Below are positions 33,400 through 40,446 of a DNA stretch of 60,806 bases, one piece after another. The notes beneath the pieces are model-generated. The model saw only the letters and a program-made list of their open reading frames with translations. It ran no database searches and had not been told where the DNA came from. Numbering within the stretch: position 1 is the stretch's first letter; each line of letters opens with the position of its first letter. The stretch comes from Anoxynatronum sp033549305 (GTDB lineage: Bacteria; Bacillota; Clostridia; Peptostreptococcales; Tindalliaceae). The stretch is from NCBI GenBank assembly GCA_033549305.1, contig JAWSUV010000002.1, positions 1-60,806 on the forward strand, written 5' to 3'. The position numbers and the translations under genes were made by a program.

Positions 33400-34122
33400 T
33401 TAAATGGTGCTATTCTGACTTATAACGTACATGTTCGTGTATGTTTTGATGAATTTCATGACGCGGCGTGTGGCTTCCTTGGGGGTGTAAGGCGCCTGTT
33501 TTGTGAGCATACGCTGTACCATGCCCTGGTAGATGAGAAGCGACATTTCATTCAGTTCCTCCAGATCCTCTTCCTGGAGAAAACCTTCTTTCATACAGTT
33601 TATAAGAAGTGACAGGTTTCGTTGGTACAGTTCCTGGTTCATCACCATGGGTTGAATGTCTTCTCCGATCCCTTCCAGTTCCTCTGGAAAAAGGGCGTAG
33701 TATTCCTCCATCATGCGCCGCAGTGGCTGTTTAAACTGCTTGAAAAACAGGGTGTGGTACACCAGGGGATCCTGAAAGGAATGGTAGCAGAAAAACTCCC
33801 AGATCAGATAATACGTCTCCAGGGCATTTTGGGAGTCCTTAATGTAATCACTCAGATGCACCACATAAATTTTGAGGTGTTTTAACTGGGTAAAGAAAAT
33901 CAGGTGGTCCAGGTTTTCAAAATAATTGTACATGGTGGCACTGTTGTAGCCGGCAATGTCCGCCACCTTACGAATGGTGACGTTTTCAATGCCTTCACTG
34001 TCAATGATTTCATTGGCCGCTTCAATGAAATACATCATCATGCGGCGTTTCTGGATGGTCTTCTTATCGGGTCTGATCAATTTATTCACCACATTCTCAA
34101 AAGTTTTCTGAACTGGGTTCAT
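33400..34122 (-). CDS. TetR/AcrR-family regulator next to the betaine reductase operon
   Basis: The 240-residue TetR-type regulator has its HTH at about residues 30-75 (AANEIIDSEGIENVTIRKVADIAGYNSATMYNYF read in parts) and an all-helical ligand domain rich in aromatic residues. It is divergent from the grdI-grdH-BCCT operon, the usual arrangement for a local regulator. The start is uncertain: TATAAT of its best promoter (TTGCCT-N18-TATAAT, plus 34121-34150) overlaps the annotated ATG, which has no binding site. A TTG 14 codons downstream (34080) has GGTGA 6 bases before it and would keep the HTH. The ligand is not known; betaine, sarcosine or an electron-state signal are guesses. Confidence 0.82.
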   Translation of the reverse strand: MNPVQKTFENVVNKLIRPDKKTIQKRRMMMYFIEAANEIIDSEGIENVTIRKVADIAGYNSATMYNYFENLDHLIFFTQLKHLKIYVVHLSDYIKDSQNALETYYLIWEFFCYHSFQDPLVYHTLFFKQFKQPLRRMMEEYYALFPEELEGIGEDIQPMVMNQELYQRNLSLLINCMKEGFLQEEDLEELNEMSLLIYQGMVQRMLTKQAPYTPKEATRRVMKFIKTYTNMYVISQNSTI

Positions 34123-34150
34123 TATATCAAACTCATATGGAAAGAGGCAA
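34121..34150 (-). promoter_or_regulatory. Candidate tetR promoter overlapping its annotated start
   Basis: On the minus strand TTGCCT (plus 34145-34150), an 18-bp spacer and TATAAT (plus 34121-34126). If real, transcription starts downstream of the first ATG and the protein must begin further in. Confidence 0.5.
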
Positions 34151-34168
34151 GGTAAGAAGATTCTAAAA

Positions 34169-34184
34169 AATAATCAAGATTATT
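34169..34184. promoter_or_regulatory. Putative operator of the betaine reductase operon (shared box)
   Basis: AATAATC-AA-GATTATT is a perfect 7-2-7 inverted repeat between tetR and grdI. It lies 11 bp upstream of the TTTACA -35 of grdI and 18 bp upstream of the tetR -35. Its near-copy stands at the same distance from the trxB promoter. Confidence 0.7.
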
Positions 34185-34195
34185 CGATAAACGTA

Positions 34196-34225
34196 TTTAC
34201 AAAATCAATGCGGTTATGATATTCT
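34196..34225 (+). promoter_or_regulatory. Promoter of the grdI-grdH-BCCT operon
   Basis: TTTACA (34196-34201), an 18-bp spacer and TGA-TATTCT (hexamer 34220-34225), an extended but poor -10, which is what an activator-dependent promoter often shows. Confidence 0.55.
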
Positions 34226-34274
34226 TTTATCAAAAGGGAAAAAGTTTTCACAGAAGGAAAGGAGTGTCAAGGCA

Positions 34275-35600
34275 ATGAAATTGGAGTTGGGTAACTTTTT
34301 CGTCAAGGACATTGTTTTTGGGGCAGAAACCGTTTACAAAGACGGCGTTCTCACCATCAACAAGGAAGAGGCACTGGAAGTGGTACGGGAAGATGAACAC
34401 ATCACTGAAGCAGACCTGGTGATTGTGAAGCCGGGAGACATGGTACGCATCGTGCCGGTTAAGGAAGCCATTGAACCTCGCTACCGCGTGGGCGGCGGCC
34501 CTGTTTTTCCAGGAGTCACCGGTGACCTGATGCAGACAGGCAATGGCCGCACCCTTGCATTGAAAAACATGAGCGTGCTGGCCGTGGGCAAACACTGGGG
34601 CGGATTCCAGGACGGCTTGATTGACATGGGGGGTGAAGGTGCCAAATACACCTATTATTCCCAGCTGATGAATGTCTGCCTGATGGCTGATACAGATGAA
34701 CTAAAGGAACAACGTGAACAACAGAAGAAAAACCATGCCCTGCGCTGGGCTGGCATGCGCCTGGCTGAATACCTGGGCAAAACCGTGGCAGAGCAGAGTC
34801 CTGATGAGGTGGAAACCTATGAACTGGCGCCTGTGACCAAGCGCACAGAGAACGAAGACAAGCTGCCCAAGGTGGTCATGGTACTGCAACCCCAGTCACA
34901 GATGGAAGAGCTGGGTTATAACGACTTGGTATATGGATGGGACACAAACCGTATGCTGCCCACCTTCATGCACCCCAATGAAGTACTGGACGGCTGCATC
35001 ATCTCCGGTTCCTTCATGCCCTGTTCCTCTAAATGGGCCACCTATGATTTTCAAAACTACCCCATGATCAAGCGCCTTTACCAGGAGCATGGTAAAACCA
35101 TCAACTTCCTGGGCGTGATCATGTCCAACCTGAACGTGGCACTGGAACAAAAAGAAAGAGCCGTCCTCTTTGTGGCTTCCATGGCCAAGAACCTGGGTGC
35201 CGACGCAGCCATTGTGGCAGAAGAAGGGTATGGCAATCCGGATGCAGACTACACCCTTTGCCTGGTAGCCCTTGAAAATGCCGGCATTAAAACCGTTGGC
35301 CTGTCCAACGAATGTACCGGACGTGACGGTGCTTCCCAGCCATTGGTGTCCATGGACGCCAAAGCGGATGCCATGGTCTCCACCGGCAACGTGTCTGAAA
35401 TGATCGAACTGCCTCCCATGCCGGTGGTCATTGGCGAGCTGGAATCCCTGGCCCGTGACGGTTTGTCCGGTGGATGGGACAACGATGCAGTATTAGGCGG
35501 ATCAGTGCGTGATGACGGATCAATTATTATGGAAAACAATGCCATGTTCTGTGGTGACCAGGTTGTTGGCTGGTCCACCAAGACAATGGTTGAGTATTAG
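34275..35600 (+). CDS. grdI: Betaine (or sarcosine) reductase component B proprotein
   Basis: The 441-residue GrdE paralogue is the proprotein of a substrate-specific component B. Its processing Cys is C250 in SGSFMPCSSKWATYD, in place of the Asn-Cys site of the glycine enzyme; this form occurs in the betaine and sarcosine enzymes (GrdI/GrdG). MKLELGNFFVKDIVFGAE, WGGFQDGLIDMGGEGA and NAMFCGDQVVGW are further anchors. The choice of betaine over sarcosine rests on the BCCT transporter gene downstream. It is the first gene of its operon, and the next gene starts 15 bp after it. Confidence 0.85.
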   Translation: MKLELGNFFVKDIVFGAETVYKDGVLTINKEEALEVVREDEHITEADLVIVKPGDMVRIVPVKEAIEPRYRVGGGPVFPGVTGDLMQTGNGRTLALKNMSVLAVGKHWGGFQDGLIDMGGEGAKYTYYSQLMNVCLMADTDELKEQREQQKKNHALRWAGMRLAEYLGKTVAEQSPDEVETYELAPVTKRTENEDKLPKVVMVLQPQSQMEELGYNDLVYGWDTNRMLPTFMHPNEVLDGCIISGSFMPCSSKWATYDFQNYPMIKRLYQEHGKTINFLGVIMSNLNVALEQKERAVLFVASMAKNLGADAAIVAEEGYGNPDADYTLCLVALENAGIKTVGLSNECTGRDGASQPLVSMDAKADAMVSTGNVSEMIELPPMPVVIGELESLARDGLSGGWDNDAVLGGSVRDDGSIIMENNAMFCGDQVVGWSTKTMVEY

Positions 35601-35615
35601 GGAGGTGTGTGGACA

Positions 35616-36941
35616 GTGAAAAAAGCGATTTTATACCTGAATCAGTTTTTTGGCCAGGTGGGCGGAGAAGAAATGGCCGACCACGCCCCGGAAATCCGGG
35701 AAGGTTTGGTGGGTCCCGCCATGGAATTGGATAAGCAGCTGGGAGATGACATCCAGGTCACCCACACGATCATCTGCGGTGACAACTTTATGGGATCCCG
35801 TCAGGAAGAAGCCATTGAGATGATCATGGGATTTCTGAAAGATAAAGAGGTAGATTTTTTCTTCGCAGGACCCGCCTTCCGGGCCGGCCGTTACGGAGCT
35901 GCCTGCGGCCATGTGGGACGTGCCGTGCAGAAGATGTTTCCGGAAGCCGTTGTGATCACCTCCATGGACGAAGAAAACCCTGGGGTTGAAATGTTCCGTA
36001 AAGACATGTTCGTGTTCAAGGGCGGTGCCAGTGCGGCTGCCATGCGTAAAGACCTGAAGGCCATGGCTCAGTTTGCACAGAAATTGGCCCGGGGTGAAGA
36101 AATCACCACCGCTAAAGAAGAAGGTTATTTCGGCAGAGGCAAGCGGAAGCAGTTTTTCCTGAACCCGCCAGTGCCTGCCACCGACCGTGTCATTGACATG
36201 CTGTTGAAAAAAATCAATGGTGAACCCTTTGAAACGGAATTGCCGGTACCGGTGACTGATTTAGTGCCCATGGCACCACCAGTGGCGCCTGAAAAATTGT
36301 CAGAAGCCACCATTGCCATTGTCACTTCCGGCGGCATCGTGCCTGTGGGCAACCCGGACCGGATCCAGTCAGCTTCTGCCACCAAATGGGGCAAGTATGA
36401 CGTATCAGGCATAGACGATCTGAAAGCAGGAGAGTACCAGACCATCCATGCAGGCTTTGACCCTATGGCGGCCAACGCCGATCCGGATGTCATTGTGCCT
36501 TTGGACGCCATGCGTCAGTATGAAAAAGAAGGCAAGATCAAAGAAATGTACAAGTATTTCTACTCCACCGTGGGCACCGGCACCACCCAGAAAGAAGCCG
36601 CCCGCATGGGAGCTGAAATTGCTGCAGAACTAAAGGATGCAGGGGTTGACGGCGTATTGCTAGTCGCCACCTGAGGTACCTGTACTCGTTGCGGTGCAAC
36701 GATGCTAAGAGAAATTGAAAAAGCAGGTATTCCCATTGTCTTAATGGCCAACCTGATTCCGGTTGCCACCAGCGTAGGTGTAAATAAAATGGTTCCCACC
36801 ATTTCCATCCCTTATCCCTTGGGCGACCCGGCCACACCACTGGATGAGCAGTATAAACTGCGCTACCACCGTGTGGGTGTGGCCCTGGATGCCTTAACAG
36901 CAGACGTTTCCGAACCCACTCTGTTCAAAACCAAAATATAA
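35616..36941 (+). CDS. grdH: Betaine (or sarcosine) reductase component B selenoprotein subunit (UGA = selenocysteine)
   Basis: The gene encodes 441 residues with selenocysteine at codon 353 (36672-36674). The site reads LLVAT-U-GTCTRCGATML, the same UxxCxxC motif as GrdB. KKAILYLNQFFGQVGGEE begins the protein, and IVTSGGIVPVGNPDR and KYFYSTVGTGTT match the family. It takes the substrate from GrdI and forms the carboxymethyl selenoether passed to GrdA, releasing trimethylamine (betaine) or methylamine (sarcosine). Start GTG with GGAGG 10 bases upstream; a GTG three codons earlier overlaps the binding site. The two parts on either side of the UGA would otherwise look like a truncated gene plus a short ORF. 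Confidence 0.9.
36672..36704 (+). promoter_or_regulatory. SECIS-like element in grdH
   Basis: Twelve bases after the UGA, CGTTGC-GGT-GCAACG (36687-36701) forms a 6-bp stem with a GGU loop. The block is 32/33 identical to that in grdB although the flanking gene sequence has diverged. Confidence 0.75.
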
Positions 36942-36965
36942 GCCATATAGGAAGTAGAAGAAATG

Positions 36966-37008
36966 CCTCTGCCGCTGCACAGGATGGTCAACCCTTCTGC
37001 GGCAGAGG
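36966..37008. repeat. Hairpin between grdH and the BCCT gene
   Basis: CCTCTGCCGC and GCGGCAGAGG form a 10-bp perfect stem around a 23-base loop. There is no T-run, so it may be a processing or stability element that sets the ratio of reductase to transporter. Confidence 0.6.
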
Positions 37009-37090
37009 GTTACATATTGATTAATTCTAATATATAGGTAAGTTGACAAGTATTCCTGTCTACAATCATGTTAAAAGGAGTGTCTGCCCA

Positions 37091-38650
37091 ATGACGGAGA
37101 AAAAAGTGTCCAACGACGTCTTTATCATTTCCCTTGTCTTTTCCCTGGCCATTGTTGCCTGGGGGATTTTAGCACCAGGAAATTTTGGCAATGTGGCCAA
37201 CAGCACCTTTAACTTTCTGGTGAACAATTTCAGCTGGCTGTACATGATTTCCATGTTTGTCTTTCTTGCATTTTGCATTTACCTGGCCTTCAGCAAGTTT
37301 GGAGGCATTAAGCTGGGTGCCGACGATTCTAAACCGGAATTTTCGACAGCTTCCTGGTTCGCTATGCTCTTTGGCGCCGGTATGGGCATCGGCCTGGTTT
37401 TCTGGGGCGCCGCTGAGCCCCTGAATCATTTCATCGCACCCATTGGTGTGGAGCCAGGCACCTCAGAAGCTGCTAATTTTGCCATGCGCATTTCTTTCCT
37501 CCACTGGGGGTTCCACCCCTGGGGCAGCTATGCCGTTCTGGCCATGGCCCTGGGCTATTTCCAGTACCGTAAAGGAGCGCCGGGACTCATCAGCAGCATC
37601 TTTACACCCCTCATTGGCGAAAAAGGTGTGCAGGGCCCCATCGGTAAAACCATTGACATCCTGGCCATCTTTGCCACCGTGGCAGGGGTTGCCACCTCTT
37701 TGGGTCTGGGTGCCATGCAGATCAACGGCGGCCTGAACTTTATGTTCGGGATCCCCAACAACATTACGGTTCAAATCATCATCGTAGCCGTGGTGACGGT
37801 GATCTTCATTTGGACAGCCGTGGCCGGCATTGAAAAAGGCATTGCCCTGCTGGGCGACATTAACCTGAAAGCGGCCATTCTTATGCTGGTGCTGGCCATC
37901 ATTGTCGGGCCAACCGTGGCCATGGTTAACAACCTGGTGGGCGGATTCGGCCGGTATTTGAGTGGTCTCATCAACGACAGCTTTTTCCTGAACCCCTTTG
38001 GGGACAACACCTGGATCGGCTGGTGGACGGTCTTTTATTGGGCATGGTGGATTGCCTGGGCGCCATTTGTCGGCACCTTTATTGCCCGGATTTCCAAAGG
38101 CCGTACCATCCGTGAATTTGTCATGGGGGTTATTGTGGCACCAGCCCTGGGATCCTTTGTCTGGTTCTCTGTGTTTGGCGGCATGGGCCTTAACCTGGGT
38201 CTTGAGATTGCCACAGAAGCAGCGGCCGTCACGGAAACCGCCCTCTTTGTGGTGCTGAGTAACTACCCCCTGGGCACCATCGTTTCCCTGGTGGCCACCT
38301 TCCTGCTGGGCACCTTCTTCATCACCTCCGCCAATTCAGCCACCTTTGTACTGGGCATGTTCAGCTCCGGCGGAGACCTGAACCCTTCCAACAGCAAGAA
38401 AATTCTCTGGGGTCTGGTGATGTCAGGGGTGGCGGTGGCCCTGATGGTGGCTGGTGGTCTGGCCACCCTGCAGATCGCTTCCATTGCGGCGGCCTTCCCC
38501 TTCTGCTTTGTCATGCTGGCGGCCTGTTATTCTTTGTTGAAAGCGCTTAAATCAGATGAGCTTATCGCAACCGGAGAGCCAGTAATGGCAGAAGAAGTCG
38601 CAGTGAAAGCAGAAGTTGCCGATGCGGCAGCATCGCCGGTTTCTGAATAA
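37091..38650 (+). CDS. BCCT-family betaine/choline/carnitine transporter
   Basis: The 519-residue protein has about twelve transmembrane helices. The unwound third helix reads GAGMGIGLVFWGAAEPLNHF, with the GMGIG sequence that marks Na+-coupled betaine carriers of the BetP type. The tryptophan box WTVFYWAWWIAWAP, which binds trimethylammonium, and the amphipathic GTFIARISKGRTIREF loop are present. The tail is acidic and Ala/Val rich. ATG with AAGGAGTG 8 bases upstream. It is downstream of grdI-grdH, so uptake of betaine to feed the reductase, not osmoprotection, is the probable role. Sarcosine is a less likely substrate. Confidence 0.9.
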   Translation: MTEKKVSNDVFIISLVFSLAIVAWGILAPGNFGNVANSTFNFLVNNFSWLYMISMFVFLAFCIYLAFSKFGGIKLGADDSKPEFSTASWFAMLFGAGMGIGLVFWGAAEPLNHFIAPIGVEPGTSEAANFAMRISFLHWGFHPWGSYAVLAMALGYFQYRKGAPGLISSIFTPLIGEKGVQGPIGKTIDILAIFATVAGVATSLGLGAMQINGGLNFMFGIPNNITVQIIIVAVVTVIFIWTAVAGIEKGIALLGDINLKAAILMLVLAIIVGPTVAMVNNLVGGFGRYLSGLINDSFFLNPFGDNTWIGWWTVFYWAWWIAWAPFVGTFIARISKGRTIREFVMGVIVAPALGSFVWFSVFGGMGLNLGLEIATEAAAVTETALFVVLSNYPLGTIVSLVATFLLGTFFITSANSATFVLGMFSSGGDLNPSNSKKILWGLVMSGVAVALMVAGGLATLQIASIAAAFPFCFVMLAACYSLLKALKSDELIATGEPVMAEEVAVKAEVADAAASPVSE

Positions 38651-38712
38651 ACGACAATGACTGGACAAATCACCCATTTCCCATTCCGTTCACGATCGTG
38701 ACCCTTTTTAGA

Positions 38713-38746
38713 ATGGCGGCTTCCAGCAGGAGGCCGCCATCTTTGG
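38713..38746 (+). terminator. Terminator after the BCCT gene
   Basis: ATGGCGGC pairs with GCCGCCAT across a short loop and is followed by CTTTGGTTT. The T-run is interrupted, so it is of moderate strength. Confidence 0.6.
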
Positions 38747-38770
38747 TTTAATTGACTGGCAGTTTATTTC

Positions 38771-38799
38771 TTGCCACGGGAACGAAGGAAAGGTATAAT
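38771..38799 (+). promoter_or_regulatory. comEB-wecA promoter
   Basis: TTGCCA (38771-38776), a 17-bp spacer and TATAAT (38794-38799), 44 bp before the start codon. Confidence 0.8.
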
Positions 38800-38843
38800 G
38801 AAAGCGGCTTTGGACACTCATTATTAAACTGCAGGAGGCTTTT

Positions 38844-39302
38844 ATGCGACCGGACTGGGATCATTATTTCATGGAAATGGCAGAGGTAGTGGCCAAGCGA
38901 TCCACCTGCCTGCGAAGACAAGTGGGTGCGGTACTGGTGAAAGACCGGCGCATCCTGGCCAGCGGCTATAATGGAGCTCCTTCAGGCATGAGTCACTGCG
39001 CTGAAACCGGATGCCTGCGGCAGCAGTTAAACATACCCTCAGGTAAGCAGCATGAAATGTGCCGGGGACTTCATGCAGAACAGAATGCCATTATTCAGGC
39101 AGCACTGCACGGCACCTCCATCAAGGACAGCCTATTATATGTCACTCATCAGCCTTGTGTCATCTGTGCCAAAATGATGATCAATGCCGGTGTCAAGACA
39201 GTGATCATGAAAGGCAGCTATCCTGATGCCTTGGCGGAAAGTATGCTTCAGGATGCCGGCATTATCCTCACATTGCTTGACAACCAACAAAACGGGGAGT
39301 GA
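38844..39302 (+). CDS. comEB: dCMP deaminase (ComE operon protein 2-like)
   Basis: The 152-residue zinc deaminase converts dCMP to dUMP for thymidylate synthesis. The zinc motifs are GLHAEQNAI (His, catalytic Glu) and HQPCVICAKM (two Cys); an additional GCLRQ segment is common in the dCMP branch. GCAGGAGG precedes the ATG. It is followed 10 bp later by the wecA/tagO-type gene. In related Clostridia this pair normally continues into wecB and the atp operon. Confidence 0.92.
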   Translation: MRPDWDHYFMEMAEVVAKRSTCLRRQVGAVLVKDRRILASGYNGAPSGMSHCAETGCLRQQLNIPSGKQHEMCRGLHAEQNAIIQAALHGTSIKDSLLYVTHQPCVICAKMMINAGVKTVIMKGSYPDALAESMLQDAGIILTLLDNQQNGE

Positions 39303-39312
39303 CCACACCCTT

Positions 39313-40338
39313 ATGATTCGATTATTTTCCGCGCTGGTTCTTTCAGCCGTGATTGCCTATTTGATGACTCCCATAGCCCGCCGTGCAGCGTATCGCCTGG
39401 GGGCTATTGACGTACCGAAAGATAACCGGCGCATGCATCTAAAGCCAATTCCCCGCCTGGGAGGATTGGCGATCTACATAGCCTTTATGGTTGTTTCCCT
39501 GTTAATGATGGAAATCGACCGACAGTTGATTGCCCTGCTGATAGGCGCCACTCTGATGGCCGGAATGGGGATGTTGGACGATACCCGGTCGCTGCCTGCA
39601 AAAATGAAGCTCCTGATACAGATACTGGCTGCCCTCATTGTCATTGCCGGGGGTGTGCGCATTGAGTTTATTACCAATTTTCTGTCCGCTTCCAAACCCA
39701 TCATTCCCCTGGGATGGTTTTCCATTCCAGCCACTGTTTTCTGGGTGGTGGGCATTACCAATACGGTCAATCTAATTGATGGACTGGATGGCTTGGCGGC
39801 CGGCGTGGCAGGAATTGCTTCACTCTCACTGGCTGCAGTGGCTCATCTTAACGGCCAGCCGGAAGTGGCCGTTCTGTTGATGATTTTGGCCGGTGCTTCC
39901 ATTGGGTTTCTGCCCCACAACTCTCATCCGGCCACCATTTTTATGGGGGATACCGGCTCCCTGCTCATCGGATTCGTTCTGGCGGCCATCTCCATTGAAG
40001 GGGTGATTAAAAGCGCCACCACCATCGCTGTCGCCATACCGGTGCTGGCTTTGGGGGTGCCTATTTTCGACACGGCTTTTGCGATATTGCGCCGCATGGT
40101 CAACAAGCGACCCATTATGGAAGCGGATAAGGGACACCTGCATCACCGGCTGCTGGACCAGGGATATTCTCATCGGCAGACAGTCTGGATTCTCTATGCT
40201 TTCAGTTTTTTTCTGGGGGTCAGCGCTATTTTTATTTCCGGAGCCGGCCGCATCACCTCTATCGCCATGCTCCTGTTGGTGACCCTGGTCCTTATGATTG
40301 CAATGATTCGGGCAGGCCTGCTGAAGCGTATGTCATAA
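39313..40338 (+). CDS. wecA: Undecaprenyl-phosphate GlcNAc-1-phosphate transferase
   Basis: The 341-residue polytopic protein of the MraY/WecA/TagO family links GlcNAc-1-phosphate to undecaprenyl phosphate, the first step of teichoic-acid or other surface-glycan synthesis. DNRRMHLKPIPRLGG, the catalytic DDTRSLPAKMKL, NLIDGLDGLAAG and FMGDTGSLLIGF, and the cytoplasmic HLHHRLLDQGYSHRQ loop are complete. About ten helices. The start is the first ATG after the comEB stop; a GGGGAG lies 13 bases upstream, slightly far. Co-transcribed with comEB. Confidence 0.9.
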   Translation: MIRLFSALVLSAVIAYLMTPIARRAAYRLGAIDVPKDNRRMHLKPIPRLGGLAIYIAFMVVSLLMMEIDRQLIALLIGATLMAGMGMLDDTRSLPAKMKLLIQILAALIVIAGGVRIEFITNFLSASKPIIPLGWFSIPATVFWVVGITNTVNLIDGLDGLAAGVAGIASLSLAAVAHLNGQPEVAVLLMILAGASIGFLPHNSHPATIFMGDTGSLLIGFVLAAISIEGVIKSATTIAVAIPVLALGVPIFDTAFAILRRMVNKRPIMEADKGHLHHRLLDQGYSHRQTVWILYAFSFFLGVSAIFISGAGRITSIAMLLLVTLVLMIAMIRAGLLKRMS

Positions 40339-40446
40339 GACTACGGACTGCAGATGATGATGCGTACCGCTGTCATCGAAGTAAGCCATTTAAGAAAGCG
40401 TGACGTGACTGGGCAACGCTGCCTTATGAAGAAAGGAGAACTGATA

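Noticed and set aside
36675..36941. Separate small gene downstream of grdH
   Set aside because: It is the C-terminal end of grdH after UGA 36672-36674, in the same frame with the expected motif.
36966..37008. Hairpin as a terminator that would separate grdH from the BCCT gene
   Set aside because: There is no T-run after the stem, so it is reported only as a hairpin.
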